A stretch of DNA of 37,084 nucleotides, taken from contig NZ_JAIEWN010000012.1 in assembly GCF_019599295.1 (NCBI RefSeq), positions 44,084 to 81,167 of the forward strand, read 5' to 3'. Source of the stretch: Oscillochloris sp. ZM17-4. Lineage in GTDB: Bacteria; Chloroflexota; Chloroflexia; Chloroflexales; Chloroflexaceae. The notes beneath the pieces were generated by a model. It saw only the letters and a list, made by a program, of their open reading frames with translations, was not told the origin of the DNA and made no database searches. This document shows, in pieces, positions 22,174 to 32,126 of the stretch. Every line of letters begins with the position of its first letter. Position 1 is the stretch's first letter. Both the position numbers and the translations under genes were made by a program.

Positions 22174-22962
22174 TTACAACCTGAACCGATATTCGTACCT
22201 GACCAGCACGCTCACCACCGTGCCCGAGTGGATGGCCGTCACCGTGCCCAGCGGCTGAAGCAGCTGCCCCGCGCCGACGGGCGGTGTCCGGCTGATGCGG
22301 CCCGGGGTCGTGCTCAGAAACACGGTGCGCCCCAGGTCGGTCAGCGCGGCGTCTTCCAGGTAGGCGCACACGTTCTCCCCGGTGGGGTAGACCGGCGCGC
22401 CCTCGCCCGCGCCCACTGAGGCGGCCACGAAGCCCACCGCAGCGTGGGCGAAGTCGGTGGCGTCGGCCTTGTAGGCCAGCGCCGCGCTGCCCCCACCCAC
22501 GATCCGCACGAAGTCGCCAGCCTGGAGCGCCTCGCCGGTGGTCACCACCGCGATGTCGGCCTGGGCCAGTCGCGGGTCGTCGCTGCGCACCAGCTTCTGC
22601 CCCGAGGTCTCGCCCGCGCTGGCGACCGGCAGCCGGTTGATGTTCACTGTGCCGGTGGTCACCTGGTCGCCGTCGATCTCCAGTGTCTCGGGGTCGATGC
22701 CGCCTGCCCCTGGGAAGGTGCTCGGCTTGTTCTTGATCTCCGACCAGTCGACGTACTGGTCGGGGTTCTTGGTCTTGGCCACATACAGCGGCCCCACGCC
22801 GTGGACGAACTGGCGCTGGGCGCTGTGGGCGTCCACCTCGGCTGCGGCGGCGTCGCTCGCCTCGCCGGCGACGGCGGCCGCCGCCTCGCTGGCCTGGGTC
22901 GCCGATCGCGCCTTCAGCTGATCCGCTAATCGGCGCAGCGCGATGTCCATGTGCTGGCTCAT
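22174..22962 (-). CDS. Phage fibre-like protein with the same C-terminal domain
   Basis: A 262-residue protein. The N-terminal part is an Ala-rich helix (TQASEAAAAVAGEASDAAAA), likely a coiled coil. It is followed by a typical fibre segment (INRLPVASAGETSGQKLVRS) and the domain shared with the 180-residue neighbour. Its ATG overlaps the hub stop (ATGA). Probably part of the tail-tip fibre. Confidence 0.65.
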   Translation of the reverse strand: MSQHMDIALRRLADQLKARSATQASEAAAAVAGEASDAAAAEVDAHSAQRQFVHGVGPLYVAKTKNPDQYVDWSEIKNKPSTFPGAGGIDPETLEIDGDQVTTGTVNINRLPVASAGETSGQKLVRSDDPRLAQADIAVVTTGEALQAGDFVRIVGGGSAALAYKADATDFAHAAVGFVAASVGAGEGAPVYPTGENVCAYLEDAALTDLGRTVFLSTTPGRISRTPPVGAGQLLQPLGTVTAIHSGTVVSVLVRYEYRFRL

Positions 22963-25900
22963 CGGTCAACCACCCCGATCTGGGCGCAGATGGCCGTCAT
23001 GGCCGGCGACTGGGTCGCGGCCCACTGCACCCCGTTATGGGCAAAGATGGTCCAGGTGCCATCCAGGTTGGCCTCGGCCGCCGGCGCGGCCACGCTGACG
23101 CGCAGCGAGCCGGCCACGATGCGGCCCACGTTGGTCGTGCCGCCGGCCACCACCTGCAGCGCCGGCGTGGTGTCGATGGTCAGGATCTGGGCGATGCCGG
23201 CCCGGTTGCCGGCGAAGATGCCGAGCGCGCACACCGCCACCGAGCCGCCCGCCGCGATGGTGGGGCTGGGCACGCTGGCCCGGTAGTTGGCGGTCAGGCC
23301 GACGTTGTTGCTCCACGCCGCCAGGCCGCTGCGCCCGTTGGCGGGGTCGCGGGCTGCCTGGGGGAGGTAGGCCGTCTCGCCCACCTCGGCGATGCTCAGG
23401 CTGCCGGTGTCCACCCACAGCTCCCGGTCATCCCCGACCCCGATGCCGGGCCCACCGCCTCCGGTGTACTCCGCCGAGCCGTAGGCCCACAGCTCGCCGT
23501 CGTACCCGCGCACGAAGGTGCCCACATGGCGCATCGGGTCGGCGGTGGTGCGCTTCCAGTACGGCCAGTCACACGTCCCCGCGATACGGCCGGCCAGCGG
23601 AAGCCCCTGCTCGCCCACCACCAGCGACGAGCCCCGGTTGTTGTAGCCGTCGCTGCTGACCAGCCCGTAGGCCCACGTCGCGCCCTTGCCGGTGAAGGCT
23701 ACCCCGACGATGCGATGGATGCGGATCGAGTACGTGTCCCAGGGCGGCGTGAACACCTGCACCCAGCTCTGCCCCGCGTTACCCGTCCAATACAGGTTCT
23801 CATCCGTCCAGATCAGCCACTCCGAGCCGTTGCGCGGGTTGATGTCGATGCCGATCCACGCCGCGTTGGCCTGGGGCAGCGCGCGGAGCTGCCAGCCCAG
23901 CTCCGGTAGGTAGTGGCAGAGTTGGTCGCTGGCCCCGCTCTGCTGGTAGGGCAGCACCACCAACTCAGGTGGAACAACTGGGTTCACGGCGGTGCCGTAG
24001 CCGATGCGGTACGCCTGCGCCACCTCATCAATGGGGAATGCCGCGTGGTGGTTCACCAGCTTGTGCGGCCCGCCCGCCGAGGTGGTGCTGATGTAGCTGG
24101 CCACGAACTGGCCGGCGCCGGCCGCGCTGATCTTGTAGAGCGCCGTGGCCGGCCCGCTGTTCGCCAGGTAGGTGAGCTGGCCATAGAGGCCGTCCCTGAC
24201 CAGCGCCGCCGCGTCGCCGGTGGCGACAATGTAGCCCTCCTCGTACTGGGTCGCCGTGGCGGCCGAGAGGTCGATGGGCAGGTGCTCGACGGGCACGCCG
24301 CTCCAGTCAATGGCGTGGCCTTCCTCGAACTGCCAGGCGTCGCTGAGCTGCTCCGCCCCGGCGAAGATGGCCAGGTGGCCCCAGGGTGCCGAGGCCACCG
24401 TGCGGCAGACCGTCCCGTTGGCCCCGCTCAGCAGCACATCAACGTTCACCCCGTCGAAGCTGATGTACAGGTTGGAGCCGGCGCAGACGCGGATCTCGCT
24501 CGGGTTGGCCGGCGAGCTCTCGGCGTATTGTACGTCGCTCTCGAAGCTGAACAGCGGCGTCCAGCTCACCCCGCCGTCGCTTGAGCGCGCCAGCAGGCTG
24601 CCCGCCCCCACCAGCACCTCCTGGGGGTTGCCCTCGTTCACGAAGATGGTGTTCACCCCGCTCGGGAAGGTGAACAGCAGGTCGGGCACGGTCAGCAGTC
24701 GGTCGGCGGTGTGGTAGAGGTCGCCGTTGGAGAAGCCGCCCAGCAGCGGGCCCTGGTCGTTGATGTTCGGCACCGCCGTACAGTCGCCGCCGCTCGGCTT
24801 GTAGCTGCGCCACCCCGTCGGGCCGGCCAGTACGCGCCAGCCGTCGCTGCCTGCGGCCACGCTCAGCGAGCGGGTGAACTGCTCGGCCGCAGCCGGGGCC
24901 ACCGCCTTCGTGGTGTCGCGGCCCTCGCCGCTGCTGCTCTCCACGCTGAGCGTGATCGTCGCCCCCTCCAGGGTCGGGAAGATGAAGATCGGGTTCAGCT
25001 CGGTCGAGCTCGCCGGCTCGGGCTGGCGGTCGCCCGCGCAGCTCGCCGTCCACGAGCGGCTGGTGATCTCGAAGCCGCTCGGGTCGCTCGATGCGTCCTG
25101 GCACTCGACCACGGTCGAGATGGCCATGATGCCGGCCAGGCTCACCGGCTGCGTCTCGTAGCGCATCGTGAAGTCCGGGTTCGGCGGCGGGATGAGCGAG
25201 AAGTCACCGTCGGCGGGCTTCGCCCCGACGCTGATCGCCATCGTCATGGTGTCGTCGCTGGTCGAGATGCCGATGATGATCGCCGGCGTGTTCGTCAGGT
25301 AGCCCAGCTCCGGGTGGCGAAACAGGATGACGTCGCCCGGGCGCAGGTTCGGATTGAGCGGCGCGTTCACATCGACCTCGGTGGCCGCGCGGTTACGCCG
25401 CACGATCTCGCGCTCGGCGATGGCCTTGGCGCAGGCCTCGCTCTGGCAGTAGCTGAACTGCTCGACCACCGTGGAGCCAGTGACCCCGCTCAGGGTGAAG
25501 GTGGCGTCGGGGATGGTCTTGTTGGGCAGGCGCGGCCCCTTGGCCGTGTATGCCGCGACCACGCTCTCCTGGCCGATCATGGTGCGGTTGGCGTGATAGA
25601 AGCCGTACTCGTCGATATCGGCCCCGAACGCGTAGACGGGCGTGGTGCCGTCCGGGGCGGCCGGCCAGCCCGGGGTGTCGGCCACCTCGATCTGGCCGTT
25701 GGGCAGCACGAACAGGCCGCAGCCGCCGAACTTCAGCAGCGTGTCCAGCGCGCTGCTGATCGATGTGCCCTTGGCGATCGTGATGGCCACCACCGGCCCT
25801 AGCGCGTAGTCACCGCCTGGGTCGAAGACGCCGGCGATCTCGTTCGGCTGGATGCCGGCGGCGTCCAGCAGGTCGCCCACTGCGCCCACAAAGCTGCGCC

Positions 25901-26243
25901 CGTTCCAGACTAGGTCGTTGACCAGCGGCTCGTCGAGCCGGGCCAGGCTGTCCACCAGGCCAATCTCGTAGCTCAGCGGCAGATCGCTGATGGGGCGTGC
26001 CCCGAGCCGCCCGGTGAAGAAGGTCGTGCTCTCGCCATTGAGGGTCAGCGTCACCACCGCCTCAGCGCCGGCCGCGGCGCCGGGCAGCGTGCGGGTCTGC
26101 AGGGTGCAGATCCCGCGCTTCTGCGAGAAGCCGGTGGAGCGGCGCGGCAGGCCCTCGGCCAGCTCGATGGCCTCGCCGTCGAGGGTCAGGCTGGCCGACC
26201 AGACCTTGACCGGGCTCAGAATTTGACCGGCGCTGATGGCCAT
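22959..26243 (-). CDS. Tail hub fused to an Asp-box beta-propeller
   Basis: A 1094-residue protein. The first 370 residues resemble a phage tail hub (gp27/late-control-D type): VWSASLTLDG at the start, FFTGRLGARPISDLPLSYEI, GTSISSALDTLLKFGGCGLF, and RPGDVILFRHPELGYL. The remainder has at least two Asp-box (BNR) motifs, SSDGGVSWTPLF (about 555) and TGNAGQSWVQVF (about 822), so it probably forms a sialidase-like propeller that binds or cleaves glycans. GAAGGAG precedes the ATG. It follows the distal-tail-like gene by 2 bp. The hub assignment rests on position after the tape measure and length; the propeller motifs are seen directly. Confidence 0.75.
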   Translation of the reverse strand: MAISAGQILSPVKVWSASLTLDGEAIELAEGLPRRSTGFSQKRGICTLQTRTLPGAAAGAEAVVTLTLNGESTTFFTGRLGARPISDLPLSYEIGLVDSLARLDEPLVNDLVWNGRSFVGAVGDLLDAAGIQPNEIAGVFDPGGDYALGPVVAITIAKGTSISSALDTLLKFGGCGLFVLPNGQIEVADTPGWPAAPDGTTPVYAFGADIDEYGFYHANRTMIGQESVVAAYTAKGPRLPNKTIPDATFTLSGVTGSTVVEQFSYCQSEACAKAIAEREIVRRNRAATEVDVNAPLNPNLRPGDVILFRHPELGYLTNTPAIIIGISTSDDTMTMAISVGAKPADGDFSLIPPPNPDFTMRYETQPVSLAGIMAISTVVECQDASSDPSGFEITSRSWTASCAGDRQPEPASSTELNPIFIFPTLEGATITLSVESSSGEGRDTTKAVAPAAAEQFTRSLSVAAGSDGWRVLAGPTGWRSYKPSGGDCTAVPNINDQGPLLGGFSNGDLYHTADRLLTVPDLLFTFPSGVNTIFVNEGNPQEVLVGAGSLLARSSDGGVSWTPLFSFESDVQYAESSPANPSEIRVCAGSNLYISFDGVNVDVLLSGANGTVCRTVASAPWGHLAIFAGAEQLSDAWQFEEGHAIDWSGVPVEHLPIDLSAATATQYEEGYIVATGDAAALVRDGLYGQLTYLANSGPATALYKISAAGAGQFVASYISTTSAGGPHKLVNHHAAFPIDEVAQAYRIGYGTAVNPVVPPELVVLPYQQSGASDQLCHYLPELGWQLRALPQANAAWIGIDINPRNGSEWLIWTDENLYWTGNAGQSWVQVFTPPWDTYSIRIHRIVGVAFTGKGATWAYGLVSSDGYNNRGSSLVVGEQGLPLAGRIAGTCDWPYWKRTTADPMRHVGTFVRGYDGELWAYGSAEYTGGGGPGIGVGDDRELWVDTGSLSIAEVGETAYLPQAARDPANGRSGLAAWSNNVGLTANYRASVPSPTIAAGGSVAVCALGIFAGNRAGIAQILTIDTTPALQVVAGGTTNVGRIVAGSLRVSVAAPAAEANLDGTWTIFAHNGVQWAATQSPAMTAICAQIGVVDR

Positions 26244-26245
26244 CG

Positions 26246-26629
26246 TCAGCTCCTTCCGCCCGGCACGCCGAAGGTGACCTTGCCACGGTAGCCGTCCACG
26301 CCGCCGCGCAGCGGCACCACGTCAAACTTCAGGATGATCGCGGCCGAGGCGCTGCCCGCCGGCGAGACCAGCAGGGCGAGCGTGGCCGCACCGTAGGCGC
26401 TCTGCAGCGCCTCCCAGTAGGCCAGGGCGTCGGCCGGGTCGTCGGTGGGCTCAACCCAGATGTCGCAGTCCATCGTCCACTGGCGCGAGCGCACCGAGCG
26501 CTCGAAGCGGTCGGTGCCGATCAGCTTGCGGTCGGTGGCGTCGGCCTTGACCTGCCAGTGGGGCGTCTCGCCGCTATTCGGTACCACCACCACGAAGGGG
26601 ATGTCGTTGAAGGTGTAGTTGTCGCTCAT
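26246..26629 (-). CDS. Distal-tail-like protein
   Basis: A 127-residue protein between the tape measure and the hub, where siphophages encode the distal tail protein (Dit). It has alternating strands (YTFNDIPFVVVVPNSGE, RQWTMDCDIWVEP) and a C-terminal GYRGKVTFGVPGG. The call is mostly positional. Confidence 0.55.
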   Translation of the reverse strand: MSDNYTFNDIPFVVVVPNSGETPHWQVKADATDRKLIGTDRFERSVRSRQWTMDCDIWVEPTDDPADALAYWEALQSAYGAATLALLVSPAGSASAAIILKFDVVPLRGGVDGYRGKVTFGVPGGRS

Positions 26630-26633
26630 AGCC

Positions 26634-28787
26634 TTACACTCCGCTCAGGGTGAGCCGATTCACGGCGGCGGTAAATTGCGCGGTGGCCTCATCGAGGAGC
26701 TGGCGCTTGAGCTGGTCGAGCCGCTCCTGGCTATCCACCACCGGGTTGTTGATAGTGATACCGCCCAGATTGATGGTGTGGCCAGACGCTGGCGCGACCG
26801 GGGCGGCGCTGCCGCCTGCCTGGACGAGGCCCGCGCTGACCCAGGTCGGAGCGGCCGGCCGGGGCGTGCTGGTGATGGCCGAGGCCGTGGTGCGGCGCGG
26901 GTCGGTGATGGCCTCGTAGACCGAATTGGGCTGGATCTCGCCGTCGGCCGGGGCAACGAAGAACTCCGGCCCCTCCTCGCCGACGACATAGCGCACGCCC
27001 TTGCGCACATCGCCGCCCTTGGCCCGGAAGCCGCCGCCGCCGCCGTTCAGATTGCCGGTATCTCCCTTGCCACCGCCTCCATCGGGCGGGGGCTGATCCT
27101 GGATGCCCAGCGGCCCCTTGGCCCAGTCCGGCACCAGGGCGGTGAGCTTGTTGACGAACCACGTCGAGAAGCTCGACCAGCCATCGATGATGCCCTGCTT
27201 GAGGCCGCTGATCAGCGAGGCCCCCAGCGATCCGTCGGCGAAGGCCGCGCCCCAGAGCCGTTTCAGCTCCTCCCAGAGCGTCGTGAACATCGTTCCTAGC
27301 GCCGTGGTGAGCGCCGGCCCAGCCTTATCGCGGGCCCAGGTGGCGAACTGGGTGGCCCACTCACCGAGCTTGGCCAGGATATCGGGGGCCTTCTCAACGA
27401 TCCAGGTCAGGAACGCCCCCAGCAGCCCGCCCAGAGCCAGCAGGAGCGGCGGGATCTGCGGGGCCACCCACTCGACCAGCTTCAGCCCCCACGCGCCGAG
27501 TTGGGCCAACACGCCAGGCGCGCGCTCGGCGATCCAGCCAAGCAGCGCGGCCAGCAGGCCGCCGAGCTGCATCAGCAACGGCGGGATCTGCGGCCCGACC
27601 CAAGCCACGAACTGCGCGCCTACGGCCGCCAGCGCCTCGACGATGCCGGGCAGGGCCGCCCCCACCGCGTCGAGCAGTCGGCCGAGCATCTGGCCGAGGG
27701 CGGCCAGCAGCGGCGGGATCATCGGCAGCACCCAGGCCACGAACGCCGTGGCCCACATACCCAGCGTCGTGATGATGCCGGGGATGTACTGGCCGATGAA
27801 GCCGATCACGCTGGCCCCGATCTGGCCCAGGAACTGCATCAGCACCCCAAAGATTTGCGGGATGCCGGTCTGGAAGGTCTGCGCCGCCTGCTCGAGCATC
27901 GGGCCGAGCAGGGCGAAGCCGCCCGAGAGGATGATGAAGGCCCCCGCCCAGTCGCCCTGCAGCGCGGCCAGCACCACGTCCTTGAGGATACGACCGAGCT
28001 CCAGGAGGATAGGTAGCACCGGCCCGAGCGTCGTCGCGACGATGTCCTGGATGCCGCCGAAGTTCGTGGCGAACGCGCCGGCGAACAGGCCGACGAGGGT
28101 GATCAGGATGCCCAGCGGCGAGAAGAAGCCCAGGATGGTCTTGCCCAGAGTCAGCAGCAGGCCGATGGGGTTTTTGAGGCCAAGCAGGGCCGGGCCCATG
28201 CCGGTGAAGAGTAGTTTGAGTGAGGCGAGCGGGTTGGCCACGATGGCGACCATCTTCAAGCCGGTCACCCCGAGCACGGTGAAGATCTCGCCGAAGCCGG
28301 CCCGCAGCAGGCCGAGCGGGTTGAGCAGGGTGCGGAAGGCCGTGCCCATGCCGGGCAGCAGGGCGCGCAGACCGCCCAACGACTTCCCGAAGCCGAGCAG
28401 CATGCCGCCCAGCGGGGCCAGGAGCGCGCCGACGGGGGCGAGGACGGGCGCGAGGCTGGCGAACATGCCGGCTAGCGCCGGGCCGAAGCTCAGCGAGCCA
28501 AATAGGCTGGTGATCGCGCCGATGATCAGCGGCAGCTTGCCGCGTAGGTTCTCGGGGAGATACTGCGCGAGGCCGTCCACGAGTCGGCCGGCCAGCTGGC
28601 GGGCCTGGCCTAGCAGCTCGGGCGCGAGGCCGACGAGCGACTGGCTGAGCACCGTCAGGAAGGTCTTGATGGCCCCAGCCACGCCCTGGGCTCCGCCCTC
28701 CTGGAAGGTCAGGCGCGCGGCCCGCCAGGCGGTGCGGAGCGTGCCTACGAGGCGCAGCACAGCCGAAAGTCCGGGTGCCTGATGCAT
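26634..28787 (-). CDS. Tail tape measure protein, 5' end probably missing
   Basis: A 717-residue product rich in hydrophobic helices. The C-terminal part shows the classic tape measure signature GGDVRKGVRYVVGEEGPEFF followed by DGEIQPN. Three or more 44-residue repeats (theme WVxPQIPPLLxxLGGLL) lie at about residues 345-490. The first codon used here is the ATG at 28787, which has no SD. Further upstream the frame only translates an inverted-repeat region that looks like host DNA. The usual N-terminal tape measure region is not seen. I therefore regard the 5' end as lost or replaced, and the gene may be nonfunctional. Confidence 0.75.
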   Translation of the reverse strand: MHQAPGLSAVLRLVGTLRTAWRAARLTFQEGGAQGVAGAIKTFLTVLSQSLVGLAPELLGQARQLAGRLVDGLAQYLPENLRGKLPLIIGAITSLFGSLSFGPALAGMFASLAPVLAPVGALLAPLGGMLLGFGKSLGGLRALLPGMGTAFRTLLNPLGLLRAGFGEIFTVLGVTGLKMVAIVANPLASLKLLFTGMGPALLGLKNPIGLLLTLGKTILGFFSPLGILITLVGLFAGAFATNFGGIQDIVATTLGPVLPILLELGRILKDVVLAALQGDWAGAFIILSGGFALLGPMLEQAAQTFQTGIPQIFGVLMQFLGQIGASVIGFIGQYIPGIITTLGMWATAFVAWVLPMIPPLLAALGQMLGRLLDAVGAALPGIVEALAAVGAQFVAWVGPQIPPLLMQLGGLLAALLGWIAERAPGVLAQLGAWGLKLVEWVAPQIPPLLLALGGLLGAFLTWIVEKAPDILAKLGEWATQFATWARDKAGPALTTALGTMFTTLWEELKRLWGAAFADGSLGASLISGLKQGIIDGWSSFSTWFVNKLTALVPDWAKGPLGIQDQPPPDGGGGKGDTGNLNGGGGGFRAKGGDVRKGVRYVVGEEGPEFFVAPADGEIQPNSVYEAITDPRRTTASAITSTPRPAAPTWVSAGLVQAGGSAAPVAPASGHTINLGGITINNPVVDSQERLDQLKRQLLDEATAQFTAAVNRLTLSGV

Positions 28788-29008
28788 TGGCGTCGGGCCG
28801 ACGCATGCGCACCGGATGAATCTGCGTGTCGCCCATGCATGGGGTGCGCATGCGTCGGCCCTACCATGCCCCCGGCGGGGATGGGCCGCCCCGGCGGGCC
28901 GACACGGGCGGAGGGCGGTCAATCCGGTTTCGGTTCACCGAACGCACATGGGCGTCAGCCCCCCGGCGGGCGATGCGCCACAGCGTGACTTCTGCGGTAT
29001 TGCCAATA
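28788..29008. repeat. Inverted-repeat-rich junction between element and host
   Basis: Perfect 19-bp arms GGGCCGACGCATGCGCACC (28795-28813) and its complement (28843-28861) flank a 29-nt loop. Further GGCGGG-rich short palindromes follow, including TTCGGT-TC-ACCGAA at about 28928-28941. There is no credible gene. It looks like a REP/MITE-type repeat of the host chromosome and marks the right edge of the tail module. Confidence 0.6.
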
Positions 29009-29057
29009 TTGTGTTGGGGGAATATGCCAGCTTCGCTGGCATATTCCCCCAACACAA
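29009..29057. repeat. GAA-apex palindrome, copy G
   Basis: Perfect 23-bp arms (29009-29031 and 29035-29057) with TTC on the plus strand (GAA on the minus). The inner ATGCCAGC-apex-GCTGGCAT is shared with copy D. It lies about 95 bp upstream of cutC; another short hairpin (29106-29122) lies between them. Confidence 0.9.
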
Positions 29058-29152
29058 CAAGAAATGCTGTTGCCGGCGACAACGCTGCGCGCCGTGAGGG
29101 TGTGGGGGAGCAACGCGCTCCCATAAACATGACTGGGGTTGAAGGAGCTTCC

Positions 29153-29896
29153 ATGTCCAAAGACGTGCTGATCGAGGTCTGCATCGACTCGGTCGAGTCG
29201 GCGATCGCCTCCGAGCAGGGCGGGGCCGACCGGGTCGAGCTGTGCGACAACCTGATGGAGGGCGGCACGACGCCGAGCGCCGGGGCGATCGCCGAGGCCC
29301 GTGCGCGGATCGGCATCGCCCTGAGCGTGATGATCCGCCCGCGCGGCGGCGACTTCTGCTACTCCGAGGTCGATCTGGCGATCATGCGGCGCGACATCGA
29401 GGTGGCCAAGCAGCTCGGCGCCGACTGCCTCGTCTTCGGCATGCTCACGCCGGACGGCGACATCGATGTGCCACTCACCAGGGAGCTGATCGCCCTGGCC
29501 CGCCCGCTGCCGGTGACCTTCCACCGCGCCTTCGATGTGGCCCGCGACCCCTACCAGGCCCTGGAAGATCTGATCGCCGTCGGCGCGGACCGGGTGCTGA
29601 CGACGGGGCAGGAGGCCTCGGTGATCGAGGGGCTGGATCTGGTGGCCGAGCTAGTGCGCCGCGCCGCCGGGCGGATCATCGTGATGCCCGGCGGCGCGAG
29701 CGAGCGCCAGATCGGGCGGGTGCGCGCGGCCACCGGGGCGATGGAGTTCCACGTGCTCTCCACGCGCACGGTGGAGAGCGCTATGCGCTTCCGCAACGAG
29801 CGCGTCTTTATGGGCGGGACGCTGCGCCCGCCCGAGTATGAGCGCCAGGTGATCGACCCCGCCGCCATCAGGCGCATCCGCGCCGGGGCTGGGTAG
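29153..29896 (+). CDS. cutC: CutC family protein
   Basis: A 247-residue TIM-barrel protein of the CutC family, once linked to copper handling; the enzymatic role is still unsettled. It has the signature EVCIDSVESAIASEQGGADR, then VELCDNLMEGGTTPSAG near the N-terminus, VMIRPRGGDFCYSE, GMLTPDGDIDV, VTFHRAFDV and IVMPGGASERQI. The ATG at 29153 has GAAGGAG six bases upstream; the longer open frame upstream is not credible. It is a single gene that follows the repeats at the right border of the mobile element. Confidence 0.95.
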   Translation: MSKDVLIEVCIDSVESAIASEQGGADRVELCDNLMEGGTTPSAGAIAEARARIGIALSVMIRPRGGDFCYSEVDLAIMRRDIEVAKQLGADCLVFGMLTPDGDIDVPLTRELIALARPLPVTFHRAFDVARDPYQALEDLIAVGADRVLTTGQEASVIEGLDLVAELVRRAAGRIIVMPGGASERQIGRVRAATGAMEFHVLSTRTVESAMRFRNERVFMGGTLRPPEYERQVIDPAAIRRIRAGAG

Positions 29897-30346
29897 CAGG
29901 CAGATACACGCCGCACTGGTGCTGCTGCGACGAGGCTACGTCTGTGGCTGGCTACCAGGAATTGCCACCATTGGACGGTGCAGTCGGCTCGGATGGCATG
30001 AGGGACTGCATGTGTTGACGGCCACGACACCGACTGGTGCGATCACCGGAGGTTGTGCTTGACATGGGCCACCATAGTGTATCCCTGCGGATCTAAAGAG
30101 ACGCTGTGGATCTGGGTGTGAGGGGTAGATGGTGTCTATAGTAGGTGTCGTGCGCGAGCGACTTGCCGACACATGTGACTAGACGCGCTATAATGCGGCT
30201 ACGATGAGGTTTCAGGAGTCGGGAGCTGGGAGTCGCATGTCAGTGCTGGGGCTTTCAGATGTCCTGCGCATTACATTGTGGCGACCTGCCCCCTGACCCT
30301 GACCCTGACCCCTGTAGTGTTCAGCAGACGCAAAGGAGCATGCGCT
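29897..30346 (+). other. Intergenic region with candidate promoters
   Basis: 450 bp without a credible gene. A perfect TATAAT lies at 30189-30194 with TTGCCG 20 bases upstream (30163-30168), a possible promoter for the mutase gene. TTGACA occurs at 30059-30064 with only a poor -10 downstream. A triplicated CCCTGA (30291-30308) lies before the SD. No riboswitch recognised. Confidence 0.4.
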
Positions 30347-31930
<1,584 letters not shown>

Positions 31931-31948
31931 GCGCGGGCACGTAGATCA

Positions 31949-32003
31949 CACAGCACACGAACGCGGCAGGCGATGAAAGCGCCTGCCGCGTTCGTGTGCT
32001 GTG
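31949..32003 (+). terminator. 24-bp hairpin after the mutase gene
   Basis: Perfect arms (31949-31972 and 31980-32003) with loop ATGAAAG, 19 bp past the stop codon. The stem should stop or stabilise the transcript although only a short CCCTT follows. Arm length matches the GAA-apex family but the loop differs. Confidence 0.7.
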
Positions 32004-32017
32004 CGCCCTTCGCATCC

Positions 32018-32047
32018 TTCGCGCTCGCGTCTTCCGCGTGGTATACT
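32018..32047 (+). promoter_or_regulatory. Candidate promoter upstream of the pyrophosphorylase gene
   Basis: TATACT at 32042-32047 with a weak TTCGCG at 32018-32023 (18-bp spacer). A small palindrome GCTACG-CGA-CGTAGC follows just downstream of the -10 and may lie at the transcript start. Low certainty. Confidence 0.35.
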
Positions 32048-32126
32048 TGCTACGCGACGTAGCGCATCACAGAGCGAAAGAGCGCATTGGCGATCCTACT
32101 GACGAGCCAGGAAGCGGGGATATGGC

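Noticed and set aside
10021-28787. Tailocin or contractile injection system
   Set aside because: No sheath, tube, spike or AAA+ disassembly gene is seen; the order tape measure, distal tail, hub, fibres is siphophage-like and incomplete.
18947-28787. Lysis cassette, terminase or capsid genes within the tail module
   Set aside because: All reading frames in the block were considered; none shows the motifs of holin, endolysin, portal, terminase or capsid proteins.
28788-28922. Upstream extension of the tape measure protein
   Set aside because: The extended frame translates an inverted-repeat region into an Arg/Pro/Ala-rich peptide unlike any tape measure N-terminus.
30291-30308. CCCTGA triplet repeat as a regulatory operator
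   Set aside because: A three-unit simple repeat is easily explained by slippage, and nothing around it suggests a binding site.
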